Source: Beroe forskalii (lineage: Eukaryota > Ctenophora > Nuda > Beroida > Beroidae). Taken from it: a stretch of 64,000 nt of DNA. The notes beneath the pieces are model-generated. The model was given only the letters and a program-made list of their open reading frames with translations, searched no databases and was not told the DNA's origin. The DNA lies in assembly GCA_011033025.1 (NCBI GenBank), contig WFMF01000408.1, forward strand, positions 99,675 to 163,674, read 5' to 3'. Shown here one piece after another: positions 35,593 to 46,421 of the stretch; position 1 is the first letter of the stretch; every line of letters starts with the position of its first letter. The position numbers and the translations under genes are program-made.

Positions 35593-35769
35593 AATACATA
35601 GACACGCGCCTATCGGGTCCATTGTGGGATACTGCCCGAGGGCGTAAGCCCGAGGGTGGTATCCGGTTTTGGCCCGAGCCCGTAGGGCGAGGGTCTAAAC
35701 CAATATGGACCCGATCGGCGATCAGGCAAGTGTCTATATATTATAGACCCGCATGAAAACTGCAGAGGG
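35593..35769. mobile_element. 177-bp foldback element with 8-bp TTCCATAA target duplication
   Basis: TTCCATAA occurs at 35585-35592 and 35770-35777; the corresponding place in the flank of gene 1 (about 32571-32582) is uninterrupted. The inserted DNA pairs with itself: TAGACACGCGCC...TATCGGGTCCAT against ATGGACCCGAT...AGGCAAGTGTCTA, with a GC-rich centre of CCCGAGGGC-like repeats. An 8-bp duplication is typical of hAT transposons. A relative is at 51095-51262. Confidence 0.85.
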
Positions 35770-36121
35770 TTCCATAATGGTTTACTGCAGAACTTGTTAA
35801 CTATGAGGTTGTTGCTAATTCTCTTCTTTGAACAATGATGATTTAAATCCTCTTCAGTGCCGATGAGATTCAATATGGATGTTATCGGAATGCTCGCCTA
35901 AAGGATTGTGTTAATTGTTCTGTAAGATCTTATGTGATATTCCTCGGACTAACCTCACGCCCAATTTTTATAGAACATTCTTGCATTTGAAGAAAAACCT
36001 GCGAAACTTTTGGAACAAAACATAAAATGTTCTCAGTCAAAAAAGCAAAAACATTAAACAATGGGCTAAATGGCGAAACGTACATTTGCCGACTTGGCAC
36101 CTATAAGCGCCTTTACACCGT
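35770..36121. other. 3' flank of secreted-protein gene 2
   Basis: Similar to 32580-32990 downstream of gene 1. No separate gene. Confidence 0.5.
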
Positions 36122-36258
36122 CTAAAGAAAGCGCTGATCAGCGTCTGTAGGCGGTGTAAAAACCCCTACAAAGGTACCGAATCGGCAAATGTTCTTATAA
36201 CAAAGCTTGTCTTCGTGAGATATTCCAGACCTTTCAAGACTTGATAACTTGTGCTTTC
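36122..36258 (-). pseudogene. out-of-frame remains of the C-terminus of paralogue 2
   Basis: After the frameshift, the nucleotide sequence still resembles the end of paralogue 1 (GTTTTTACACCGCCTACAGAC), and the alternative frame ends at the equivalent stop. At least two indels separate it from a continuous frame. Confidence 0.7.
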
Positions 36259-37088
36259 CACTCCATCTTGAAGTAATCGGGGAAGTAGAAAATTTGATTG
36301 TACCAACTGTACCTGCTTTTGAAGGTCTCGGTATTGAATACAATCCGCACTTTCTTTGCTCGAACAATCCCATCTTCATAACAGCTGTAGTTGTCACTTT
36401 GATCTTCAGAGAACGAATACGACTCTTCTAAATCCTGGCCCTTTGCAGTGAAAGAACCCTTGATATCAGACGTTGTGGTAAAGTTCGTAAAATCTCTCAA
36501 GCTCGTCAAATTCATCGCATTGCTTGGAGCAAAAGGCGAGCAATAAGGAACTTGATTATACCCAGGGTTACTCAGAAAGGCGCTGGTACCTGAAATGCGC
36601 CTCTTGTTGATTCTCGTGTATGAGAGAAGAGAATCTGCCACCACAGTTCCATTGTCGTCAAGACCTTCCACCCATTGAGTTAACTGAAAGTCCTCTCCGT
36701 CCGGCGCAATGCCCCGAAAAGGATTCATTCGGACGGTGAACACAATGTTTTCCCCTGCTGCTACATCTACCGGAAACTCTTTGCTCGACACCTGCCAATG
36801 GTAGTAAGAATATGTTTCGTCGGTGGGGCTATCTCTGTCAGGCCATTCCACTTCCCTCCACTCATCACCGCTTTCACACTGGTACCCACCACACTTCTCA
36901 GCTCTCCGAAGCATCCTTTTACATTGCTTGTTTTCTTTAGGGGTAGGGGTGCCAACCCCCGTCTCGCAATTGAGAATCGCGTAGCCCTTACTCCGGCACT
37001 CGTCCAGGTTCTTGAAAGTCTTCTTGCAATATTTCCCTTCGACTACTGCAGAAAGAAGGAAGGTGCCCAGAAGGATCTTCCAAATCAT
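36234..37088 (-). CDS. secreted cysteine-rich protein, paralogue 2 (284 aa, C-terminally truncated)
   Basis: Same plan as the gene at 32993-33937: signal peptide MIWKILLGTFLLSAVVEG, the six conserved cysteines, and a glycosylated beta-rich part. Compared with paralogue 1, four bases are missing near 36255 (GTGCTTTCCAC against GTGCTTTCTTTCCAC on the plus strand), so the frame leaves the family sequence after the EWKA residues and stops at 36234. About 40 C-terminal residues are replaced by a few. It may be a working shorter variant or a young pseudogene; codons upstream are fully open. The middle third is much more divergent than the ends. Confidence 0.8.
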   Translation of the reverse strand: MIWKILLGTFLLSAVVEGKYCKKTFKNLDECRSKGYAILNCETGVGTPTPKENKQCKRMLRRAEKCGGYQCESGDEWREVEWPDRDSPTDETYSYYHWQVSSKEFPVDVAAGENIVFTVRMNPFRGIAPDGEDFQLTQWVEGLDDNGTVVADSLLSYTRINKRRISGTSAFLSNPGYNQVPYCSPFAPSNAMNLTSLRDFTNFTTTSDIKGSFTAKGQDLEESYSFSEDQSDNYSCYEDGIVRAKKVRIVFNTETFKSRYSWYNQIFYFPDYFKMEWKAQVIKS

Positions 37089-37600
37089 GCTTCTTTAATT
37101 GCTTTGTCAGTGGGCTTTACCTAAATCATAAAATCATAGTGTTAAAGAGTGTCCGGGTCTATTTATTTGCTCGAATTCATCATGCTCGGTGTTAACATTT
37201 CAAAGTCAGGAAATTAAAAATGTTCCGTATTGAATTTCATGTCAATGGTTACTATTCTAAAGAGATAGCTGAAAATTGATTCAAATCAGGAAAAATCGTG
37301 GTGCTGTGGTGGCATGTTATACAATTCAAGCAAAAATCTAAGCACATTTAGTTAGTTGGAATTATCGACAAAATTGGTTAGGAAATAATATTAACAAAAT
37401 AATAAAATATTCATCTTTGACGTTAAATATCCTGATTCAATTATTGAAATAGTGGCATTTTAGATGGTTAATCAATCCGTAACTATTTGTAATTACCAAC
37501 AGTAGTTCCTTGAGTTTTACTTACCGCGAGTAAATTTTGTCAGGCGTTGCGTGACCCCCTCGCGCGCGCCACGACTCACGTCTGACAACGTCAGACAAAG
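37089..37600. other. 5' flank of paralogue 2
   Basis: Resembles 33938-34156 plus 35087-35200. No further gene. Confidence 0.5.
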
Positions 37601-37713
37601 TAAATTCGTGCAGTAATACGGTGAGTAATTATGTCGAGCCTCAAAGGGGCGAACCATTAGAACGTACAAATACTGTAATCTCGAGTGGTTTCGAAAACCA
37701 CTCGTTTTTTTTT
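37601..37713 (+). ncRNA. possible small RNA gene ending in hairpin plus T9
   Basis: CGAGTGGTTT-CGA-AAACCACTCG (37682-37704) is a perfect 10-bp stem followed at once by nine T, which would stop RNA polymerase III. The stem-loop has a GGTTTCGA core similar to a tRNA T-arm/B box. The upstream limit is a guess, and no full tRNA cloverleaf could be drawn. It may be only a chance palindrome. Confidence 0.2.
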
Positions 37714-38310
37714 GCAACAAAATATATCCAAATATATTATGGCAGTTGCAGTATTAAGAGTGTTATGATTAAAGATTCTCACCTCCTGAGGGAGTTAGAG
37801 GTCCCACCAATATAAACATTTCATGTGATGAAAATATTAACTAAATAATTCAATAATTCTTTGAATTATTTTTCCCTCATAAATGCTTGACTCTTGCCAA
37901 ACTATGGGCAGTGGGCGTGGTACTGCCACGTTTCGAAGGCGATGGAAATTGTGTCCTTTGTGGCCGCAGAGTTAAATACCCCGTAGCAAAAAGATAATAG
38001 TACTACAAATGTTAAAAAGTGGGTGTTGTAGCTGCCCTACCTTGCATCAGCTCGGGAGATACAGCTCCTGTGACAAGATTCAAAATACCCTGTTATTTAG
38101 CCAATTTTACTGCTATTTGGCACTGATCTTATAAGGCCAAGGTAAACCGCCAATGAGATTTGCGCGACGCAACGTATTACTATTTGTATAGGGTCTTTCA
38201 TCGAAAGACATCATAACCCTGCTACCAGCTGTGTCAGACTGAAGCATCATAGTTTTAATTTCGAGGTGAATTTTGAGCTTAAGTCGACCCACAACATCTA
38301 ATCTAACCAT
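37705..38310. other. no gene recognised
   Basis: Nothing convincing on either strand. Confidence 0.4.
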
Positions 38311-38523
38311 TTCTTCTCCCTATCCTTGGAATTTTGGAAGGCTTACTAACCTTTTCTTGTCCTTATCCTTGGAAGGCTTACTAACCTTTTCTTCTCCTTG
38401 TCCTTGGAAGGCTTACTAACCTTTTCTTCTCCCTATCCTTGGAGGGCTTACTAACCTTTTCTTCTCCCTATCCTTGGAGGGCTTACTCACCTTTTCTTCT
38501 CCTTATCCTTGGAAGGCTTACTG
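38311..38523 (-). repeat. 35-bp minisatellite made of exon end plus splice donor
   Basis: Six copies of AAGGTNAGTAAGCC(T/C)TCCAAGGAN(A)... on the minus strand. The first copy contains the 3' end of the exon at 38491-38682 (coding SKPSKDKEKKR) and its GTGAGT donor. Later copies repeat the exon end and donor (AAAAG|GTTAGT or GTTAGTAAG), so several equivalent donors follow each other. Confidence 0.85.
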
Positions 38524-38682
38524 CTGCCCATTCTATCACTGATCTGCACCTCCTATTCTATTTGCAGGTGCACATCACACGGACTGCCAGTCTCTGCAAC
38601 TGGAGTAGAAGGGACAGGTCCTTTCTTAGCCTGGTCCGTCCTGCCCAGGACTTCAGGCATCACCAATTCCATGTCCAGGGAG
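38491..38682 (-). pseudogene. 192-nt phase-2/2 exon, interrupted by TAG
   Basis: Acceptor TTTCTAACCAAACTGCAG precedes 38682 and donor GTGAGT follows 38491. The incoming single base completes the codon left open by the exon ending at 39020, giving ...KKGFED-SLDMELVMPEVLG. The frame is open for 42 codons, then TAG (38555-38553), then open again (EVQISDRMGSSKPSKDKEKK) to the donor. If the TAG ends the protein, this is its last exon. If not, the length (a multiple of three) and phase fit an internal exon with a lesion. The downstream MGSSKPSK resembles an N-myristoylation start, so a separate start there is a third possibility. Family not recognised. Confidence 0.6.
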
Positions 38683-38935
38683 CTGCAGTTTGGTTAGAAA
38701 TGAGATAAATGAGATAATATTCTGTATATTTTAGAGATAAGATATGACGAATGTGTTAAGAGATAGTAGAAATGTGTTAAGAGATAGTATTCTATAATAT
38801 TAGAGATAACATATGAAGAATGGCCCAAAGCTTAGTGATGGATCACTTCATTCGTAACGTCACTAAAATTAGAAAACTTATTCCTAGTCATTTTTACTGA
38901 CTGCAACGAACCTCAGTTCTTTGAGTGAGGAATTT

Positions 38936-38998
38936 GATGAGTTAATGTTGATGAGTTAATGTTGATGAGTTAATGTTGATGAGTTAATGTTAATGAGT
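38936..38998. repeat. 16-bp tandem repeat GATGAGTTAATGTT
   Basis: Four near-perfect copies of TTGATGAGTTAATG lie just downstream (minus strand) of the donor at 39019. Confidence 0.9.
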
Positions 38999-39019
38999 TT
39001 TAACTTTAAGAATACTCAC

Positions 39020-39079
39020 TCGAATCCTTTCTTCAATCTCCCGGACTGGTATTCATCAAACATCCTGTCCATAGGGGTT
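39020..39079 (-). CDS. 60-nt phase-2/2 exon of unidentified protein
   Basis: Acceptor CTCTCTCAGACAG precedes 39079 and donor GTGAGT follows 39020. It encodes TPMDRMFDEYQSGRLKKGF with one base at the start and two at the end shared with neighbours. It joins in frame with the exon at 40159-40233 (completing Arg) and with 38491-38682 (completing Asp). The peptide is charged and probably helical. Family not recognised. Confidence 0.65.
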
Positions 39080-40158
39080 CTGTCTGAGAGAGCTGGGAGA
39101 ACTGTTCCTCGTGATCTCATCATTTTGATCACGTGACTGCTTGTCAATCACGGGACTGTCTTTTGATCACGTTACTTCAGTTTAGTGATCACGTGACTGA
39201 CCAGTACTTACGTGACAGTCCGGTTTTCACTCTTGTCCCGGTTGTGCTCGTGTATCTTTCCCTCGGATTATATCTTGTGACACGGCTTGATCTTATCTCT
39301 GTTTCTCTCTGCTGCCCAAACACTGTTGTTTAGTCTTCCTTCAGATTTTCTTTCAGATGCACTGCCATTTGTATTTCACATGACTACAATAAAGAAAATT
39401 CAATAAAAGTTGAGTAAATATTATCGTCCAAGTCGCAGATATTCATTTTAAAACGAACCTAAATGAAACGTAAACAATAACGCTGCAGAGCAATTCAAAT
39501 TTGACAACCGACGGAGGCTAAATTGACCTTAAACCTATGAAGAGAAGTTTTGTTTTGTCCAGGTTAACAGAAAGTCAGTAAGTCCACAGACCGTAGCTAG
39601 AGGAATACCTCTTAATCGCTCGAAACAACAGCAATTGCTGATTATGATAATTTTCTAACAACAGCAATTGGTGATTATGATAATTTTCTAGCCCTCGCAA
39701 TTCAAAGTTTGTACACTGAATTAAGAAAGTTGGAGCACCGAATCACACTCCCCACTTAACTTACTTACTTATAAAGTTAAGTACCGTGACTCTCAATTAT
39801 GCTCATACTTGTGTGCTCGATAAAAGGGTTTAAACTCTCAATTTTATCGTGTGTGAATGAATGACAGTACTGTGGTGTAATCGATAGATTGAGGGAGGGG
39901 GTAACATATCGTGGTCCCTATGGTCTATTGGAACAAGATACAAGTATGCTCGCTTCCCTCCTAAGTATATTGTTCATATCTCCTCCAATCATCCATATTT
40001 AAACTGCGCTGATTCTATCCTAGTTCAACAATATATTCATAAGTTAATTTAATTAACTAATGAATATGTGGGACTTTGAAAAAATCAGCGCAGTTTTAAC
40101 GAGATTAAATGGAGGAAAAATGAACAATTTAATAATTTAGAAGGAAAAGCTTAATTAC
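39080..40158. other. intron between minus-strand exons
   Basis: Contains the direct repeat ACAGCAATTG(C/G)TGATTATGATAATTTTCTA (near 39628 and 39661) and the inverted pair around 40029-40070 (AATATATTCATAAGTTAA / TTAACTAATGAATATGTGG). No exon. Confidence 0.5.
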
Positions 40159-40233
40159 CTGACCATGCTGTCCCACTTAGTTTCATGGGCTGAGATAATA
40201 GACAGTTCATCCTGGGAGACAGTATCCTGATCG
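40159..40233 (-). CDS. 75-nt phase-2/2 exon of unidentified protein
   Basis: Acceptor TTTGTGTGTTTCAG precedes 40233 and donor GTAATT follows 40159. Encodes DQDTVSQDELSIISAHETKW, then DSMV. Phases match the exon at 48753-49133 upstream and 39020-39079 downstream. KWDSM resembles KWDDM of the exon at 6628-7254, both followed by a Pro-containing segment. Function unknown. Confidence 0.65.
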
Positions 40234-40807
40234 CTGAAACACACAAAGATTTATCCCGGACTTATACCACAGTATCACAAAACCTCTTGAATGATTCTTT
40301 GCGGAAAAATTGTTTTTGAAATTAGTATTTAACCGAATAACAAAGGTTGCTTTGTCACTGGATATTATAATAGCCACCTCTCAAAAATCAACTGAATGAT
40401 GACGCCTCACGTCAATGGGAATTCAGAATGAACCCACGTAGGGGCTTGGATAATACCCTAAGACGTGTGACACCTTGTAACAAATGACAAGTATTACCTC
40501 AGACTGCAGATACTCGGCTGATACTGAATCATGATATGTCACTTTTCAGAAGATCAGTTCACTTCCTCACTTTTCAGCAGAAGATCACCTTCTCCGTCTT
40601 GTACAGTAAAACCCCATTCAAACCACCGTGTTAAACGATCAGTGTAACAAACACAAGGACTTAGGACTTTGTACAAGTTAGCAGGTAGTCATGTACCGGG
40701 GGACGGTATCTAACCAATCCAGATTAGATGATGATGAAACATGTCCGATATATTGCTTGAGCTATGGGCTGTTCAGTTTGGCATCATAATCCTGGCTTAG
40801 TACGCCC
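40234..40807. other. intron sequence, nothing else seen
   Basis: No exon or repeat recognised. Confidence 0.4.
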
Positions 40808-40893
40808 AAACGAGAAATAGGCGGTTTAGATTTTGCCATTATCATATCTCAATGTTGTAAGTTTATGACGTTCGCCTATTTTTCTTGTGGCGC
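40808..40893. repeat. 90-bp foldback element, copy 2
   Basis: CGAGAAATAGGCGGTTT ... CATTATCATATCTCAAT ... GTTCGCCTATTTTTCTTGTGG. Same arms and the same inner phrase as the copy at 8659. Confidence 0.7.
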
Positions 40894-42067
40894 AGGGTTT
40901 ATAATGCCAACTTGGTGACGCCGAACTGTCTACTCCTCTCCCACACATCCTAGAGATCCATCCCGCACTTGTCAAATAACCGTATATTTTATATTTACCC
41001 TGGTAACATGTTATATTCTAGAAGGTGATGTGGCACTAACCCTGCAACTATTTCATTACTGGATGCGCCAATTAATTTACAATTCCAATGTATCTATTAT
41101 TTACTACTGCACAGATAACCATGGCATTTCTGTGTCATCATTGAGATTCTGTAGAGGACTTTTTTATGAGAGACTTGCGAGCTGGGAATTGCTAGGAGGA
41201 CTTTTTGCTGTTTGCTAGAGTTAATGTACTTAGCTCACCGGGTTTCTGGTCAACTGAAATATCTCAATATCAATCACGACTGCAGCTGAAGAGCCTATCT
41301 ATTTGTCCATCAACCTCTCATCTTAAAGAATAAAAGCAAACGAACCTTTCTTTCAAATGGAGATATCTTTTGCTCAGAGATCAGGATACTGTCTTAGGAT
41401 CCCCTGATATCAAAACTCTGGCAGTGATATGGGTTAGTTGTTATGAACCAGATGAAAGAATCGGCTATAATGATAAGTTGAAAAATGAATTATACCCAGA
41501 CGTGAAATGAGATGTAAAAACCCACGAAAGCAAAGAAGGCCAAATTGTATTCGAAAAACATGCACCTCGAATCGTATTACCAAACGTTGTCAATTTTGGG
41601 GGAAAATTATCTATTCCATTCGCATAGGTGGCATATATGATGAAATTCAAGGAAAATTTATTCTGGGTATTGGATTGAATATTGTATTCTTTTTTCTTTA
41701 GAAGCCAGCTTCGAGGGTCTTATAATATATCCTGAATATTATCCTAAAAACCTAAAACCAGAGAACCATTTTTGTTTTTACAGCTATCTCTAGACCTTGA
41801 TGCAGAGGCAAGGGACAATTTGATGTCTTAATGTGTCGTAAAACATGACAATTTTACACAACAAAGCAGAAGAAAGTGCCAATAATAACACACTTATTAT
41901 TGCAGATGAGTACCCTATTAAAATATACAAAGAAATGAGCGGGCTACTTATTATTAGCAAGCTACTTATTATTACTCATGTGTTTATTATTTAATACGTT
42001 GACGAGTTCTATTAATGCGCAATTTGGCAGGAACTGAGCATGCTAAGCAGACTGAATGTTGTGGGTT
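40894..42067. other. no gene recognised (intron of minus-strand gene)
   Basis: Open frames at 41465-41701 lack splice and domain support. Confidence 0.4.
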
Positions 42068-42146
42068 TAGAATAGGCGGTTCATCATAATCAACTCTCCA
42101 GTCTAAACCATGTCAATGACAGTTTTCTGAACCGCCAGTTTTTCAT
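42068..42146. repeat. 90-bp foldback element, copy 3
   Basis: TAGAATAGGCGGTTCA and TGAACCGCCAGTTTTT arms around a middle containing CATGTCAATGACAG. Confidence 0.65.
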
Positions 42147-42719
42147 TCACGACGAGTAAATTAGAATTAGAATTTGTCTAAGAGCTCTTCTCAAACTAGA
42201 CAGCTGTCCTCAGGCAAAATTTACTTCCCAAGTTTCAGGGTCGTTTTAGGGGAACGCTCGTTCTCATTGGTTCACAGCCTTCTGGTTTCGTCAAAGTTCC
42301 TTGGCTCTGTCATTGAGGTGAACTGATGCACGTGCTGAAATCAAGAGGCAGATCAATCGACTGTTAATTGTTGCTTGGCTGTTGATTGCTGTTTTCACTC
42401 CTCCGTCATTCGGTGCCCAGAAGTTTGTGTTTAAACACTTCTGCTTTCGTCATGCCCTCCCCCTTCTTAGCTTGTGCAAATGAATATATTGAATGATGGG
42501 TATATATCAGACGCCCTCGATATGAAATTAATCCTACTCAAGTTGTGACTGGTACTGATTGGCTGATAGTTGGATCAATTAATCTGGTTTGAAATTAGAA
42601 TATTATCGATTGCTCGAGAGTTGAATATATCCAATATTTATGATTATTTGAAAGTTGAATTCAAGGAATAAAGGAATAAGCAAATTTGAAGTAAGGTTTC
42701 ATGCAGGCAAATGATGCTC

Positions 42720-42900
42720 AAGCGTCAGAAGGAACAATTGTTAATCTTCAGGAGGAACAATCATCATGAGGAACGATCGTGACAAGAAAAAATTGTCACA
42801 AGGAAAAATTCTTCCCAAGGGAAACAATCGTCGCAAGGAACAGTCGTCGCAAGGAACAATCGTCGCAAGGAAAAATCGTTGCAAGGAAACCAATACCCTC
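42720..42900. repeat. minisatellite of AGGAACAATCGTCGCA type
   Basis: About ten imperfect 16-17-base units. The last four (from about 42820) are nearly perfect. Open frames through it are repeat products. Confidence 0.85.
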
Positions 42901-43099
42901 TCCCATATAAAAGGAAACAAACTCAACTCAGGCTCACTCATCAGCCGCTCAACTTAGAACTCATTCAATCTAAAAACATTAATTTGTCTCCCAGTAGACT
43001 ATACTGTAGTCTGAGCAATATTACTTATGCCTTTTAAAAGGATACATATAAAGTGCAGCATCTCTGAGGTGGTCCTTCCAACTACTATACTATACCCCG

Positions 43100-43191
43100 T
43101 GCTCGAAAAATGTGGCGGTTATATTTCCAACAGTTTAGCAACGACCAGAATGTAAGTGACTTCGCATTGGACCGCCTATTTTTTCGGAGTG
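43100..43191. repeat. 90-bp foldback element, copy 4
   Basis: GTGCTCGAAAAATGTGGCGGTT and ACCGCCTATTTTTTCGGAGTG arms. A 63-codon frame running through it (43110-43301) is not considered a gene. Confidence 0.65.
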
Positions 43192-44606
43192 AATATTATG
43201 AATGGACATTGGACCTGCAATATCACATTCACGAGGAAAATGGAGACATTGCTGACTCCGTGAATTCACCACTTCAAAATGTGGTCTTGACATCACTATA
43301 AGCTGCCTATACATCGGTTACGAGCAGTGCTGGGGTTGGACGAGAGGTCTTCTTTGGAAAGAGTATTAGAACAACACTTGGTTCGGTTCATGGGAAGATC
43401 ACTATTGCAATAACAACGGTCAAGGAGTTTAAACTTTAATAATTAACAGTGTTCGTTCCCAACTTTTATATATGGCGAAATGTGAATGATTATGTTATCT
43501 AAAAGTTGCCGGAAGGTTTTATATCTTTGATGTAAATTGTTATGTGATTATGAATCAAGTTTATAATTTTCTGAATAAGCCCGTCTTTTTGCCGTTGAAA
43601 TGGTACCTACCACTACAATCAGTAATTAATTAATTAAAGATTAAAAGGTTAACAAAAGGAACCGATTATTCCTAATTTAACAAACTCTATACTTGCCAGT
43701 CCTAAGTTTAACTTCCAAGTTAGTTTCGTTGAACGAAACAGGGGTTTTTGTGACACATGGTCTATATATGTTCATAACATGAATTATTATTCCGTTATCT
43801 AAAAGGTTGGCACGACCAAGCTACCGGTCACATCAACAACATTGTTGCAAGACAACATTGTTACAATACCACGTGACCCTCCGATTTTAATTAATTCTTA
43901 AAGTCAGATCGTTACGGTGCTTGGTGCAGAGTGTGGTGAATTACTGAGTAACAAAGTAACAACGACCCCTGCCAAGCCGTTAACATTGTATGGTTGCATA
44001 TAAGTGCTAACGGAAATCGAGATGTTGAGCTCAGTTTTAACGCTGGATGGACAGCTTAGCTGTCTGCATTTCAAATCCTTGTTGCCATAATTATATCTGT
44101 GGCTACTTTTAGTAAACAGCAGATAGCTTTTTTGAAAATTATTCGCGGTCGTTATATATTTAACGTTTGTATGGTTTCAAAGATTATTTGAAAAAGATGG
44201 CAATTATTTTGTGAATTATGAAGCGCGATTATATTCTGTTCTAAAATTAAATTGCGTATGTGTTTTCGTCAGAAATGCGCAACACTTTCGTCAGAAATGC
44301 GCAACATTTCGGTTAAAAAGCCATGTGGTCCCAGGCCTAAGGACGGTGGAAAAGACGGTTTCCTTTCAGAATGAACTGTTTCCCATCTATCTATAGAGCT
44401 GAAGACGACAACAAATAGAACTGTTGCATATATTTTCACTTGGCTCTTTATACCAGCCCTTTTTAGCACTTGAGTCTTGAATGCCCTTTCGAGGTGTTGT
44501 TGTTGATGAAGAGCTCAAATAGCAGTAAATTGGAACTTGTGAAAGTTGAAGGACTTTAATTTATGCCATCAGAACACATCGACTTAGAACTGATTTGACC
44601 CACCCA
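43192..44606. other. no gene recognised
   Basis: Contains a 23-bp direct repeat of CGTCAGAAATGCGCAACA (44268-44309). Otherwise AT-rich. Confidence 0.4.
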
Positions 44607-45623
44607 TTGTATTGTATTGTATTGTATTGTAGGTTCCCCAAACTCGGAAGTAAGGGGGACAGTACCCTTAAGGGCACTGCCAGCACTGGGGCCACGGGAC
44701 ACCACTTATAGCGACGGCAAGTTGCCACTGGTACCCACTGGGTGCTCTGGCTTTATTGGGAACAGCATTTCAGTGACATTGGCTTGGTGAACTTCACTGA
44801 GCAATGGGGGTCCGGGTGTTAGGGCCAGACAAGCCGCCTTTTACTGCTGCACACTACAGTTTGAGTCAACTATATCTCTGTCCAAAGCACAGAAAATAGA
44901 TTTACTCTCTCTGTCCACATTGCCATGGGTCAGTCAAAAAGTCATAAAGGTAAGCGAAGTTTTGATGGCATGAGCTGGGTTGCCTTCGGTATCAGGTAAT
45001 TAAAAACAGTGGTACGGGTTTCATGTTATGGTAGATTATCAAAATGTCAGGACCCTCCTGCTCTCCTTCCATTATTGTCTTGATTAAACTTGATTATCGT
45101 CGTCTTTTGTTGTTAGTTACTTTGTATGATTTGGTTGAAAAGGATTATCCTGGTATTGGGTTAACTGGTCCTTTTTCCCTTTCGGAAGAAGGGCCGGGTG
45201 AACTGTCTCTATACACGGTTAACGTTCGAGACAGTTCCTGATCTCTAGGGGTTTATGGATCAGTTTGCATTTTAAGAGAGAAAATACACAACGGCTGAAA
45301 GCTTTAAGAGACTGGAACCTCACTGGTAGATCTGAGGATTTTTTTAGTTCTCATCCGGCTGAAAGCACAAAGAACTATTGACTTTAAGAGAAAAGACTAA
45401 TGGCTGATACAGCGCTAGTCTGTTAGGTTGCACATTGTTCTTATACTCCAAGAGCATAAGTTGGCAGCCTACTTGTTGCTTCTTGGTCTTAACGCACCAT
45501 CGCTGTAGTATTAGCAAGCTAATCTACAGACTACGGCCTCGGGAGCAGCAACGAAGCTCCGTTCCAGGGAATCTCACCGATGTTCTGATTTAACGGTATG
45601 GTGCCCGAATCATCAGAACCTGG
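44607..45623 (-). mobile_element. 1.0-kb retroposon-like insertion with 11-bp target duplication and (CAATA)n end
   Basis: TGACCCACCCA occurs directly at both flanks (44596-44606 and 45624-45634). The left end starts with five TATTG units, i.e. a (CAATA)n tail if read on the minus strand. A variable-length duplication plus a simple-repeat 3' tail is the pattern of LINE or SINE insertion. The interior is more GC-rich than its surroundings. On the plus strand it also has a small coding-like frame (45044-45241, MSGPSCSPS...) and GCCATGGGTCAG near 44922, so the true direction is not settled. Confidence 0.6.
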
Positions 45624-46421
45624 TGACCCACCCAATCAACTAAAAAATAAATATTAAAAGAAAACGATATAATATGAGTTGGTTTGATAAAAGGTGAAAT
45701 TATTTGTAGCAAAGTTGAGTTATTTAGCTGTTGCGAGACAATAATATTCACTCCCGATGCAGATATAGCAGACGAAAAATCTGAATAATTTTGATAAAAT
45801 TATATTTTTACCACAGTTTATTGCCTCAACTGTAACAGGCGGTTCTCAGAATTGCGATGAAGGACATTTTACTATTTTACTATTGTTGCTTTACATAGCA
45901 GCACAGATTATAGAAACCGACAAAAACTCAAAAAGGCACGCCTCCACGGGTAAATTCACCTGAATATGTTACCAAAGTGTCAATCCCAAAACTTCAAAAG
46001 AACCTCTGAATTCGAACTCACGCATATGAATTTGCATAGAAGATATAGTACACATCGGTTGACTTGAAATCACTATCATAGCACTAAGTGGTGAATTGAC
46101 GACGTTGAATTTCCATATTATTTGCACGTGGTGTTAATTCAGAGTCGTGAGACAGTGTTAGAGTCCACAGCAGTTGCGATAAAACCGCACACCGAAGGAA
46201 TGCCAGCTAAGTGTCATCAATTGATCATTTTAAGCTATGATGATGATGTCATTCTCATCTGCCAGTTGTTCTTTTGCAGTGAGCATATAACTGACATTGT
46301 TTTAAAACTCAACAGACAAATTTTCGCTGGCCGTCCTTTAAAGTTGTAACCATAAGTGATATGTAGTAACATAAAAACCTATCGGACTATCCAAATTATT
46401 ATTTATTATGAAAAAAATAAT
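45624..46421. other. no gene; partial relative of the 90-bp foldback near 46070-46140
   Basis: ATCACTATCATAGCACTAAG, then GACGACGTTGAATTTCC resembles the inner part of the copy at 8659 but without good arms. Confidence 0.35.

Noticed and set aside
38439-38708. Plus-strand frames reading EGLLTFSSPYPW
   Set aside because: Antisense reading of the 35-bp exon-donor minisatellite.
43110-43301. 63-codon plus-strand ORF
   Set aside because: Starts inside a copy of the 90-bp foldback family, with no splice or family support.
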